64,000 nt of DNA from assembly GCA_036264135.1 (NCBI GenBank), contig DATARN010000064.1:62001-126000 (forward strand), written 5' to 3'. This document shows, in pieces, positions 37,096-44,955 of this stretch. The position numbers were made by a program, and so were the translations under genes. The stretch is from DATARN01 sp036264135. GTDB lineage: Bacteria > Actinomycetota > Acidimicrobiia > Acidimicrobiales > Palsa-688. Numbering within the stretch: the stretch's first letter is position 1; each line of letters opens with the position of its first letter. Below the pieces are notes generated by a model, which was not told the DNA's origin, did not search any database, and worked only from the letters and a program-made list of their open reading frames with translations.

Positions 37096-37860
37096 GTGAC
37101 CGTGACGGAACTGCATACTGGCTCACCATCTGTGAGCGTCGTGCGGTCGTTGCGGCCCGGCGACGAGGCGGCGGTGCGGGCGCTGTTCCGCGACACCGTG
37201 TGCCTGGGCCGGCCGTTGCCGTTCGACGTCCCCGACTGGGACGCCTACGAATCGCTGTGCCTGGACTGGTACCTCGGACCGGGACGGGACGACGCCGGCG
37301 TGCTGGTGGCCGGTTCCGTCGTGACCGGGTACACGCTGGTGTGCACCGACGCCGCCTCGTTCAGTCGCTGGCAACGCGAGCACGCCGCCGGCTTCTCGGC
37401 CCGCATCGCCCGCCGGCTGATCACCGGACGCCTGCATCCCGACGCGTCCCGGTTCCTGCGGCTGCGGCTCAAGGACGGGTGGGCCATGTGGCGTCACGGG
37501 ATCGTGGCCCCCCTTCCCGCCCACGCCCACATCAACCTGGCACCCCAGTCACGGGCCGCCGACGCCGGCCGACGGCTGGCCGACCACGTGGACCGGCGGT
37601 GCCGCCTGGCCGGACTGCCGGGCTGGTTCGGCGAGATGAACGCCGTGGCCGGCCGGCGGGCCCGGGCCCTCGAGCGCCTCGGCGGCACGATCGTCCATCG
37701 GGCGCCCAATCACACCCTTTCCTGGCTGCTCGGGCGGCCCGTCGAGCGACTGACCGTCGCCCGGTGGTTGCCGGCGCCCTCGACGGTCGGCCCGGCGCCC
37801 TTGGGCGTCGAGTCGGACCGGCCCACCTCTGATGCCGATGACTTCGACCCGGCCGCCTGA
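37096..37860 (+). CDS. GNAT family acetyltransferase-like protein
   Basis: A 254-residue protein with N-terminal GNAT features (VRSLRPGDEAAVRALFRDTV) and a middle region HINLAPQSRAADAGRRLADHV in the place of the acyl-CoA loop. The GTG start has GGAGG 7 bases upstream. It is the third gene of the glycosyltransferase run and its end overlaps the patatin gene by 29 bases. It might acylate a glycolipid; this is inference. Confidence 0.65.
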   Translation: MTVTELHTGSPSVSVVRSLRPGDEAAVRALFRDTVCLGRPLPFDVPDWDAYESLCLDWYLGPGRDDAGVLVAGSVVTGYTLVCTDAASFSRWQREHAAGFSARIARRLITGRLHPDASRFLRLRLKDGWAMWRHGIVAPLPAHAHINLAPQSRAADAGRRLADHVDRRCRLAGLPGWFGEMNAVAGRRARALERLGGTIVHRAPNHTLSWLLGRPVERLTVARWLPAPSTVGPAPLGVESDRPTSDADDFDPAA

Positions 37861-38740
37861 GGTCGCCTTCGTCCTGCCCGGCGGGGGCAGCGCCGGGGCG
37901 TCGCAGATCGGGGTCCTCCACAGCCTGCTGGAGGCGGGCATCTGGCCCGACGTGCTCGTCGGCTGCTCGGTCGGCGCGCTGAACGCCGCCTTCTTCGCCC
38001 TCGACCCGACGATCGACCAGATCGCCCGGATGGAGCAGCTGTGGCTGGGCCTGTCGCGCGACACGGTGTTCGGGACCCGCCGCTGCGGGGTGGTGGCCCG
38101 GGTGCTGACGCACCGTTGCCACCTGTGGTCGCCACGACCCTTGCGAGCGCTCATCGCCGCCAACTGCCCGGTCGCGGACCTGGCGGACCTGGCGCTGCCC
38201 GTCGAAGTGGTCACGACCGACATCGACAACGCCGTCGCCCGTTGGTGGCGGTCAGGGCCGGCGGCGGACATCCTCTACGCCACCGCCTGCCTGCCCGGCT
38301 TGCTGCCCCCGGCCGAGTTGGACGGCCACCGCCACGTCGACGGGGGCGTCCTCGAACCGGCGCCGGTGCAGCGGGCCGTCGACCTGGACGCCAGCACGGT
38401 CTACGTGCTGGGCGAGATCATCGGGCCCGACGAGGAGCCCGCCCAGAAGCTGACCGCCCTCGACGTGCTGGTCCGCAGCTTCGCGGTCAGCCGCTACGCC
38501 CGCCTCCCCGACCCGGTGGGCCTGGCCCGAACCGGCCAGCGGGTCATTGTGGTGCCCGGGGCCAATACCGTCGGCGTGCCCATCACCGACTTCTCCCACA
38601 CCCGGCGGTTCCTCGCCGAGGGGCGGGAACGTAGCCGGCGCTTCCTTGCCGAAACCGGCCTGTCCCGGCCGGCGTCGGGCGCTCGTTTCTCTCCGGGCAG
38701 CCCCTCCGCCGGCGCCCGGGCCATGGCCGACTCCGCCTGA
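37832..38740 (+). CDS. patatin-like phospholipase (RssA/YchK type)
   Basis: A 302-residue acyl hydrolase. The glycine-rich oxyanion loop LPGGGSAGASQIGVL, the nucleophile GxSxG in VGCSVGALNAA and the catalytic Asp in HVDGGVLEPAP are all present. It starts within the end of the preceding gene (ATG 37832 or 37838). Together with two glycosyltransferases and a GNAT it suggests remodelling of envelope lipids. Confidence 0.88.
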   Translation: MPMTSTRPPEVAFVLPGGGSAGASQIGVLHSLLEAGIWPDVLVGCSVGALNAAFFALDPTIDQIARMEQLWLGLSRDTVFGTRRCGVVARVLTHRCHLWSPRPLRALIAANCPVADLADLALPVEVVTTDIDNAVARWWRSGPAADILYATACLPGLLPPAELDGHRHVDGGVLEPAPVQRAVDLDASTVYVLGEIIGPDEEPAQKLTALDVLVRSFAVSRYARLPDPVGLARTGQRVIVVPGANTVGVPITDFSHTRRFLAEGRERSRRFLAETGLSRPASGARFSPGSPSAGARAMADSA

Positions 38741-38742
38741 GG

Positions 38743-38859
38743 GGCCGGCGGTCGCTGTATGGCCGGCGGTCGCTGTATGGCCGGCGGCGGGGCGGCGGCG
38801 GGGCGGCGGGCGGCGGGCGGAGGGCGGAGGGCGGAGGGCGGAGGGCGGAGGGCGGCGAG
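38743..38859 (+). repeat. GC-only tandem repeats with G-quadruplex potential
   Basis: Two and a half copies of an 18-base unit (GGCCGGCGGTCGCTGTAT, 38743-38787), then a purely G/C stretch followed by about six GGGCGGA units ending near 38859. Runs of three or four G at regular spacing on the plus strand meet the usual G-quadruplex pattern. It sits directly after the patatin stop. Confidence 0.8.
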
Positions 38860-38912
38860 GAGCTTGTGGCGACAAAGTGCGCAGCCCGCCGCCCCTTCAC
38901 GCCTGAAGGTCA
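38860..38912 (-). repeat. palindromic repeat element, copy 1
   Basis: 53-base unit containing GTGGCGACAAAGTGCGCAGC and CCCCTTCACGCC, able to fold as an imperfect hairpin. 50 of 53 bases match copy 2, which begins 84 bases later. Related copies 3 and 4 lie on the other side of the AbiEi-like gene, in the same orientation. Confidence 0.8.
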
Positions 38913-38943
38913 GCCATGGTCGTGCCACCACCACCTCGGGGCC

Positions 38944-38996
38944 GAGCTCGTGGCGACAAAGTGCGCAGCCCGCCGCCCCTTCACGCCACAAGGTCA
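38944..38996 (-). repeat. palindromic repeat element, copy 2
   Basis: The clearest palindrome of the four: GTGGCG near one end and CGCCAC near the other enclose AAG/CTT and GC/GC pairs. It ends 15 bases before the AbiEi-like gene's stop codon region, so on that strand it lies just downstream and could also act as a terminator. Confidence 0.8.
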
Positions 38997-39011
38997 GGGC
39001 GATCCGCGGCG

Positions 39012-39959
39012 TCACTGCCGGTTGACGAATTTCCCGCCGGCGCCGGCCGGAGCCGTCAGGACGGCCGGGATATACGGGGACAACTCTGCGACGACGTCAT
39101 CCTCGTTCATCCGGGCGGTGAGGTAGACGACCTGCCAGCCGTGGCGGCGCAGTGCGTTGTCCCGCCGCAGGGCGCGATCGAACTTCGATAGCGAGCCCGC
39201 TCGGACGGCCCAGCCCTCGACCTCGGCATCGAGCTTGATCGATGGCCACGCGATGTCCAACACGTATATCTGACCGTCGATCAGAACCTGGTGGTGAGGC
39301 TGGGCGTTCAGGAAATGGCGGTTGACGATCCGGAGCATGCGTTGCTCTAGGACGCTGTCGGGTTGGCCTTCATTGAGTCGGGTCTGGACGACCCGCCGCA
39401 GTTCCGCGTGTCCCGGCGCAGACAAGCCATAGCGATCCAGACGGGCCATAACCATTTCGGCGGTGAATAGTCGGCTGACGGCCCCCTCGTCGACCACCCG
39501 GCCGAGCAACGGGGCGCTGAGTCGCTCGGCCAGATCGATCAGGGTACGTACCGGGGTAGTCATTGCGATGCCGTCCCGGTACTGGACATCACCCGGAAGG
39601 ACGGTCGACGACCGATGGACGGTGACGCCATGGATCCTCCGGTGGATGTTGCCGGGAACCGTCAACTCGATCCCCTCGGCGGCGATTCCGAACAAGGGAT
39701 GCCTGATGGCGGCAGAGCTGTGCGAAACCATCAGCGGTGGACCGGCCGCCAAAGCCGCCGCATAGACACGCTGCCAGTGGCTGGATGGCACGCCTGAGAC
39801 GGCATAGACGCCGCGTCTCTCCTGGCGTATCCAGCCCCGTACCGCGGCCGCCCGAACCATTTGCCTTGTCACGCCCACCGAGGCCGCTTGTCGAATGGTG
39901 AAGAGCCCGAGTTGTGAGGACGCCACGGTCAGAAGACGGTCGAGAGTCGCACGTTCCAT
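39012..39959 (-). CDS. AbiEi-type antitoxin-domain protein with DUF559/Vsr-like C-terminus
   Basis: A 315-residue protein. Residues 1-60 are a winged helix of the AbiEi type (FTIRQAASVGVTRQMVRAAA, RRGVYAVSG). The middle matches the AbiEi C-terminal antitoxin fold (VSHSSAAIRHPLFGI, TTPVRTLIDLAERL). The last about 100 residues resemble DUF559, a Vsr/restriction-endonuclease-like fold (LDIAWPSIKLDAEVEGW, RDNALRRHGWQVVYLT). No AbiEii toxin gene is adjacent. ATG 39959 with GAGGG close upstream. Such orphan genes are frequent in actinobacteria; the role is not known. Confidence 0.8.
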   Translation of the reverse strand: MERATLDRLLTVASSQLGLFTIRQAASVGVTRQMVRAAAVRGWIRQERRGVYAVSGVPSSHWQRVYAAALAAGPPLMVSHSSAAIRHPLFGIAAEGIELTVPGNIHRRIHGVTVHRSSTVLPGDVQYRDGIAMTTPVRTLIDLAERLSAPLLGRVVDEGAVSRLFTAEMVMARLDRYGLSAPGHAELRRVVQTRLNEGQPDSVLEQRMLRIVNRHFLNAQPHHQVLIDGQIYVLDIAWPSIKLDAEVEGWAVRAGSLSKFDRALRRDNALRRHGWQVVYLTARMNEDDVVAELSPYIPAVLTAPAGAGGKFVNRQ

Positions 39960-40148
39960 GCCCTCTTTAATGCCACCGCCAGGAAGCCGGACGAATGACC
40001 TGCTCAGCCGGCGTGCGGCGGTCCGCGGCTGCCACGTTCGATTGGCCCCGGGGGCGTGATCGGCGGCGCATGAGGTCGGCGCCACGGCCTGACAGACGAG
40101 TGGCCGCTACCCCAACCACGCCGGCCGCCCGACCGTCCGACCGCCCCC

Positions 40149-40200
40149 CACCTCGTGGCGACAAAAGGCAGCGGGCACCGCACCTTCTCGCCCCAAGGTC
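40149..40200 (-). repeat. palindromic repeat element, copy 3
   Basis: 52-base unit CACCTCGTGGCGACAAAAGG...CCTTCTCGCCCCAAGGTC. GGCGA/TCGCC and AAGG/CCTT pairs form the hairpin. It differs from copies 1-2 mainly in the loop, and in both arms of the stem. Confidence 0.8.
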
Positions 40201-40243
40201 CCGGCGAAGACCACGACCGTCCCTCCGGCCCCCGACCGACCCC

Positions 40244-40295
40244 CACCTCGTGGCGACAAAGGGCAGCCGGCACCGCACCTTCTCGCCCCAAGGTC
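40244..40295 (-). repeat. palindromic repeat element, copy 4
   Basis: 52-base unit, 50 of 52 bases identical to copy 3, starting 95 bases after it. Same orientation as the other three copies. Confidence 0.8.
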
Positions 40296-40386
40296 GGGCA
40301 CGACCACGCCGGCGCCCCGCGGGACCCCGCCGGACCACGCCGGCCCACGCCGCCACCACGCGGGACGACGCCGGCAGGCCGCCGGC

Positions 40387-42441
40387 CTAACGCCGGCGGC
40401 CCAGCTCCTCGAAGGCCGCCAGCGCCGTGGGGTCGGCCAGGGCCCCGCGGCTGGCGGCCTCGTCGGCCGGCGTGCCCGTCAGGATGCGCTTGACGGGCAC
40501 TTCCAGCTTCTTGCCGGACAACGTTCGAGGTATCGCCGGCACGGCGTACACCTCGTCCGGGACGTGCCGCGGCGAAAGGGAGGTGCGGATGGCCGCCACG
40601 ATCTCGTCTCGGATCGCGTCATCGAGGCGCCCCGGCCCCGATCCCCCCGACGGCGGCCTCGACCCCCAAGACGGACCCGACCCCCCCGACCCCGCCGGCC
40701 CCGTCCCCGGCCCACCCTGCCCGGACCCCGGCGACGGAGACGACCCCGACGAGGGACCCGGAGAAAAAGAAGGCACGACAAACAGCAGAAGGGACCCGGC
40801 GCCGCCGCCGGCATCCTCCAGGTGCACCACCAGGCTGTCCGCCACCGACGGGAGGGACTCGACGACCGAGTAGTACTCCGCCGTTCCCACCCGCACGCCG
40901 CCGCGGTTCAAGGTGGCATCGGACCGCCCCGAGATGATGCAGGTCCCCCTCGACGTGAAGGTGATCCAGTCCCCGTGCCGCCACACGCCGGGAAACGTCG
41001 AGAAGTACGCCTCCCGGTACCGGTCGCCGCCAGGGTCGCCCCAGAACCCGACGGGCATCGAGGGCATGGGCGCGGTCACCACCAGCTCACCTTGCACCCC
41101 GGGCGGGCACGGCGTCCCATCCGGCCCGAAGGCGGCCACCGCCGCGCCCAGGTACCGGCAGGAGATCTCGCCGGCGTACACCGGCACGAGGGGGCAGCCA
41201 CCGACGAACGCGGTGCACACATCGGTCCCCCCGCTCACCGACGCCAGCAGCACCGACGGCGAGACCGAGGAGTACACCCACTCGAACCCGGAAGCGGGCA
41301 GCGGCGACCCGGTCGAGCCGACACCCCGCAGCGCCTCCAGAGAACACCGGCGGGAAGGGACCAGCCCTTCTTTGCGGCAGCTCATCAAGAACCCGGCACT
41401 CGTCCCGAAGTAGGTCACTCCCGTGGCCGACGCCAGATCCCACAACGCCGAGAGATCGGGATACGCCGGGTTCCCGTCGAACAGGACCACCGCCGATCCG
41501 ACCAGCAGGCCGGACACCAGGAGGTTCCACATCATCCACCCGGTGGTGCTGAACCAGAAGAAGCGGTCCTCCTCGCCGAGATCGGCGTGCAGGGCCAGCG
41601 CCTTCAGGTGCTCGAGCAGGATCCCGCCGTGGCCGTGCACGATGGGCTTGGGCAGGCCGGTCGTGCCGGACGAGTACAACACGTACAGCGGGTGGTCAAA
41701 GGGCACCGCCTCGAAGGCCAGCGCCCCCGGCGAGGCCATGAACGACTCCCACGACACCGCGCCAGCCGGGTCGAGTGGCGAGCCGAGGTAGGGGACGACG
41801 ACCGTGGCCCGCAGGCTGGGTAGTGCCGCTCGGATGGCCGCCACCTCCTCACGCCGCGAGTACGACGCCGCCCCGTACCGGTAGCCGTCAACCGCCAGCA
41901 GTACCGTCGGGGCGATCTGCGAGAAGCGGTCGATGACGCTGCGGGTCCCGAACTCCGGGGCGCACGAGGACCACACCGCCCCCAGGCTGGCGGTGGCCAG
42001 GAAGGCCACCAGCGTCTCGGGGATGTTGGGCAGGTAGGCGGCTACCCGGTCGCCGGGCCCGATGCCGAGCCGGCACAGCCCCTCCCGGGCCCGGCCGACC
42101 TGGGCCCGCAGCTCCGCCATGGTCAACGTGATGGGTCCCCGGGTCTGACTGTGGGCGATGACGGCCACCCGGTCGGCGTCGGCCCAGCGCAGGGCGTGGG
42201 CGGCGTAGTTCACCGTGGCGTCCGGGCACCACCGGGCCCCGGGCATAGCAGCGTCGGCCAGCATCGGACCGCGGCGGCGTCCATCGACGCCGAAGTAGTC
42301 CCAGATGGAGGCCCAGAACCCGTCCAGGTCGGTGACCGACCAGCGCCACAGGTCCTCGTAGGTGCCGCCGCGCCCGAGCCACCGTCGGTACGACTCGATG
42401 CGGCTAGGTTGACCCGACGGTGCCCAGAGGATCGTGCTCAC
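40387..42441 (-). CDS. acetoacetyl-CoA synthetase with a low-complexity insertion
   Basis: Activates acetoacetate (or similar short acids) to the CoA ester with ATP. The 684-residue protein has the AacS start STILWAPSGQPSRIESYRRW, ANL P-loop YSSGTTGLPKPIVH, WMMWN, GGTDVC, WRHGDWITF, SGRSDATLNRGGVRVGTAE and the C-terminal Lys region RTLSGKKLEVPVKRIL. About 50 residues of Gly/Ser/Pro (about 555-605) are inserted just before the small C-terminal domain. GTG 42441 is chosen from the family N-terminus; no Shine-Dalgarno or TANNNT box is seen. Confidence 0.9.
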   Translation of the reverse strand: MSTILWAPSGQPSRIESYRRWLGRGGTYEDLWRWSVTDLDGFWASIWDYFGVDGRRRGPMLADAAMPGARWCPDATVNYAAHALRWADADRVAVIAHSQTRGPITLTMAELRAQVGRAREGLCRLGIGPGDRVAAYLPNIPETLVAFLATASLGAVWSSCAPEFGTRSVIDRFSQIAPTVLLAVDGYRYGAASYSRREEVAAIRAALPSLRATVVVPYLGSPLDPAGAVSWESFMASPGALAFEAVPFDHPLYVLYSSGTTGLPKPIVHGHGGILLEHLKALALHADLGEEDRFFWFSTTGWMMWNLLVSGLLVGSAVVLFDGNPAYPDLSALWDLASATGVTYFGTSAGFLMSCRKEGLVPSRRCSLEALRGVGSTGSPLPASGFEWVYSSVSPSVLLASVSGGTDVCTAFVGGCPLVPVYAGEISCRYLGAAVAAFGPDGTPCPPGVQGELVVTAPMPSMPVGFWGDPGGDRYREAYFSTFPGVWRHGDWITFTSRGTCIISGRSDATLNRGGVRVGTAEYYSVVESLPSVADSLVVHLEDAGGGAGSLLLFVVPSFSPGPSSGSSPSPGSGQGGPGTGPAGSGGSGPSWGSRPPSGGSGPGRLDDAIRDEIVAAIRTSLSPRHVPDEVYAVPAIPRTLSGKKLEVPVKRILTGTPADEAASRGALADPTALAAFEELGRRR

Positions 42442-42454
42442 GACCGGCAGGTGG

Positions 42455-42488
42455 GAAAAGGAAGCCGGATGATGCTCCGGCCGGCTTC
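42455..42488 (-). terminator. terminator of the bioB–bsaP unit
   Basis: Perfect 8-bp stem (GAAGCCGG 42461-42468 / CCGGCTTC 42481-42488) with a 12-base loop, followed on the minus strand by CCTTTTCCC. It separates bsaP from acetoacetyl-CoA synthetase. Confidence 0.65.
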
Positions 42489-42511
42489 GCAGACCACGGC
42501 GACGATGTGAG

Positions 42512-42685
42512 TCACGCCGGCCCGATCGGTCCATGATCCCGGCAGCGGGCCCGGACCTGGGTGGGCGTCACCCGTACCGTCAAGCGCCGCCCGCACGAAG
42601 GGCAGAAACGGGGCGGGTCAAACGGCCGCACACACCCGGCGCACGCCTCGGCCGGGCGCCCGCAGCCCGGGCAGAACTCCCCCAT
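42512..42685 (-). CDS. bsaP: biotin synthase auxiliary protein (BsaP-like zinc ribbon)
   Basis: A 57-residue protein with three CxxC pairs (Cys5/8, 15/18, 28/31) and a final Cys48-x2-His51. Its end, RFCPSCGRRLTVRVTPTQVR...CRDHG, matches the pattern of BsaP, the small protein next to bioB in mycobacteria and streptomycetes that BioB needs for activity. It starts at ATG 42685, two bases after the bioB stop, so the two are coupled. It is shorter than mycobacterial BsaP and has an additional CxxC pair. Cluster delivery or repair for BioB is known for relatives and inferred here. Confidence 0.75.
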   Translation of the reverse strand: MGEFCPGCGRPAEACAGCVRPFDPPRFCPSCGRRLTVRVTPTQVRARCRDHGPIGPA

Positions 42686-42687
42686 CG

Positions 42688-43677
42688 TCACCCACGGGCC
42701 CGCACCGGCATGCCCAGGTCGCGCAGCATCTGCAGGTCCTGCTCCGGCTGGCGGCCGAGGGTGGTCAGGTAGTTGCCGATGATCAGGCCGTTGATCCCTG
42801 CCGCGATCCCCATGGCTTGCAGGTCGCGCAGCGTCACCTCCCGGCCGCCGGCGTAGCGGAGCAGGACGGCGGGGAGGGCCAGGCGCAGCAGGGCGATCCA
42901 CCGCAGGGCGTCCACCGGGGCGACGAGGGGTCGGTCGGCCAGCGGGGTCCCGGGGCGGGGATTCAAGAAGTTGACCGGGACCTCGACGGGGTCGACCTGG
43001 CACAGCTCCTCCAGCAGCTCGACCCGCTGCCCGGTGGTCTCCCCCATGCCCAGCAAGATGCCGCAGCACAACTCCATCCCCGCCGCCTTGACGTGGCGGC
43101 AGGTGTCGACGCGCTCCTCCCACGTGTGGGTGGTGACGACCTGCGGGAAAAAGGACCGCGCCGTCTCCAGGTTGTGGTTGTACCGGTGGACGCCTCCCTC
43201 GGCCAACTGCCGCGCCTGGTCGCTGGTCAAGATGCCGGCGCTGACCGCCACGTTGAGGCCCGTCGCCTGGCGAACCGCGGCGGTCGCGGCCAACAGCTGG
43301 GCCATGATGCGCTCGTCGGGGCCCCGCACGGCGAGGACGATGCAGAACTCCGATGCCCCGAGGGCGGCGGTTTCCCGGGCCGCGGCCACCACCTCGTCAG
43401 GATCGAGGAACGGCGTGGCCTTCACCGGCGAGTCGAACCGCGCCGACTGGCTGCAGAACTGGCAGTCCTCGGGGCAGCCACCCGTCTTGGCCGGGAGGAT
43501 GCCCTCCACTTCGACGGCTGTACCGCACCACGCCAGGCGGACCTCGTGGGCCAGGGCGGCCAGCGACGGGACCATGGCGTCGGGAAGGGCGGCCAGGGCC
43601 GTCAACTCTTGGCCGTCCAAACGTCGCCGCTCGCCGAGCAGCGCGTCTCGGGCCGGTGCCAGCGGGTCGGTGTTCAT
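42688..43677 (-). CDS. bioB: biotin synthase
   Basis: Radical-SAM enzyme that inserts sulfur into dethiobiotin. The 329-residue protein carries the SAM-cluster motif CPEDCQFC, the BioB signatures YNHNLET and VNFLNPRPGTPL, and a conserved end (GITGLIIGNYLTT-like GINGLIIGNYLTT). ATG 43677 is preceded by a TAGGGT box 10 bases upstream within the small palindrome CGCTA-ACCC-TAGCG. bsaP follows and an Nfu gene precedes it on the same strand, so the iron-sulfur supply is close by. Other bio genes are not in the window. Confidence 0.95.
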   Translation of the reverse strand: MNTDPLAPARDALLGERRRLDGQELTALAALPDAMVPSLAALAHEVRLAWCGTAVEVEGILPAKTGGCPEDCQFCSQSARFDSPVKATPFLDPDEVVAAARETAALGASEFCIVLAVRGPDERIMAQLLAATAAVRQATGLNVAVSAGILTSDQARQLAEGGVHRYNHNLETARSFFPQVVTTHTWEERVDTCRHVKAAGMELCCGILLGMGETTGQRVELLEELCQVDPVEVPVNFLNPRPGTPLADRPLVAPVDALRWIALLRLALPAVLLRYAGGREVTLRDLQAMGIAAGINGLIIGNYLTTLGRQPEQDLQMLRDLGMPVRARG

Positions 43678-43687
43678 GGACCCGCTA

Positions 43688-43693
43688 ACCCTA
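43688..43693 (-). promoter_or_regulatory. -10 box of bioB
   Basis: TAGGGT read leftward, 10 bases before the ATG, so a leader of only a few bases. It lies in the palindrome CGCTA/TAGCG (43684-43697), which could be an operator. Confidence 0.4.
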
Positions 43694-43700
43694 GCGAGGG

Positions 43701-44048
43701 CTACACCTTGGGGATGTAGCCACCCCGGCCCATGGCCGCGCTGATCTCGAGGTCGACGTCTTCGTCCACGCCGCCCCTCACTTCGGTCACCCAGGGGAGA
43801 CGGTCCTTCAGGATCCGGGTAATACCCGCCTGGAGGGTCGAGGAACTCACCGCGCAGCTGCTGCAGGCGCCTTGGAGCATGACCTCGATGACCCCGCTGT
43901 CGGCATCGGCGCTGACCAGCATGAGGTCGCCGCCGTCGGCCTGGACGGCCGGGCGGATCATGTCGATGAGCCCGTTGAGCAACTCGAGGCGATCGTGGCG
44001 CTCGTCGTCGGAAATCTGGTTGTCGGAAATCGCAGCGTCAGAACTCAT
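43701..44048 (-). CDS. NifU-like iron-sulfur scaffold/carrier (Nfu)
   Basis: A 115-residue Nfu-domain protein: IRPAVQADGGDLMLVSAD and the cluster ligands in LQGACSSCAVSSSTLQAGI (CxxC). It carries and hands over [4Fe-4S] clusters. ATG 44048 has GGGAGAG about 8 bases upstream; a longer frame upstream is not conserved. It lies 23 bases before bioB on the same strand and likely serves BioB. Confidence 0.88.
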   Translation of the reverse strand: MSSDAAISDNQISDDERHDRLELLNGLIDMIRPAVQADGGDLMLVSADADSGVIEVMLQGACSSCAVSSSTLQAGITRILKDRLPWVTEVRGGVDEDVDLEISAAMGRGGYIPKV

Positions 44049-44145
44049 GGCGATCACTCTCCCGTCCGTCATGCTGCCACGTGGTGCGGACTTTTCCAAC
44101 CTTTCCGGCATGATGGAACGTCGCCACCGACCGCGAGGAGAGACC

Positions 44146-44934
44146 ATGCCCACCGATGCCGTGATGCCCGGCGCCGAGCCGTTTTCCGCCCCTGGAGGGC
44201 CACACGGGGCGCTCGTGCTGCACGGGTTCACCGGGACCCCGAACTCGATGCGCGGCGTGGCCGGGGCGCTGGTTGACGCCGGATTCGCGGTGGTGGTTCC
44301 TCTGCTCCCCGGGCACGGCACCACCCCGGAGGACATGGCCACCACCGGCTGGGCGGACTGGTCGGCCGCCGCCGAGACGGCCTACGAGAAGCTGGCCGCC
44401 AACTGCGACAAGGTGGTCGTGGCCGGCCTTTCCATGGGCGGCACGCTCACCGTGTGGCTGGCGACCCGCCACCCCGAGATCGCCGGCATCGCGGTGATCA
44501 ACGGCCTGGTCGAACCCCCGGCCCCCGAGTTGCGCCAGATCGTCGACATGCTGGTCGCCCAGGGGATCACCGAAGTGCCCGCCATCGGCAGTGACATCGC
44601 CATTCCCGGCAAGGTCGAGGTCGCCTACGACAGCGCCCCGGTGTCGTGCACGGTGTCGCTGCTCGACTCGCTCGAGGCGCTGAAGGCGGACCTCGGGAAG
44701 ATCTCCTGCCCCGTGCTCATCTTCACCAGTCCCAATGACCACGTGGTACCGATCGTCTCCAGCGACACCCTCGCCGAGGGCGTCAATGGCCCGGTGGAGC
44801 GGGTCAGCCTGGAACGCAGCTTCCACGTGGCCACGCTCGACTACGACGCCGAACTGATCGAGAAGAAGACCGTCGCCTTCGCCCTCCGGGTGACCGCGGC
44901 CTACGCCGGCCGGCCGGACCGAACAGGGGCCTAG
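44146..44934 (+). CDS. alpha/beta hydrolase, carboxylesterase (Est30/monoacylglycerol lipase-like)
   Basis: A 262-residue serine esterase. LHGFTGTP forms the oxyanion loop, GLSMGG the nucleophile elbow, SPNDHVVP holds the catalytic Asp and SFHVATLD the His. This order and length match thermostable monoacylglycerol lipases/carboxylesterases. ATG 44146 has GAGGAG about 7 bases upstream. There is no signal peptide. It is divergent from the Nfu gene. Confidence 0.88.
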   Translation: MPTDAVMPGAEPFSAPGGPHGALVLHGFTGTPNSMRGVAGALVDAGFAVVVPLLPGHGTTPEDMATTGWADWSAAAETAYEKLAANCDKVVVAGLSMGGTLTVWLATRHPEIAGIAVINGLVEPPAPELRQIVDMLVAQGITEVPAIGSDIAIPGKVEVAYDSAPVSCTVSLLDSLEALKADLGKISCPVLIFTSPNDHVVPIVSSDTLAEGVNGPVERVSLERSFHVATLDYDAELIEKKTVAFALRVTAAYAGRPDRTGA

Positions 44935-44955
44935 GCCGGCCCGCCGGACCAGCCG

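Larger units (their letters stand above)
39960..40386. other. non-coding stretch holding repeat copies 3 and 4
   Basis: 427 bases between the AbiEi-like gene and acetoacetyl-CoA synthetase. Short frames here look like chance readings of C-rich repeats. Apart from the two repeat units and many CCGAC/CCACG runs I see no gene or clear promoter. Confidence 0.6.

Noticed and set aside
38860..40295. Direct repeats considered as a CRISPR array
   Set aside because: Only two units on each side, 84-95 bases apart, units 52-53 bases long and palindromic, the gaps are C-rich rather than unique spacers, and no cas gene is present.
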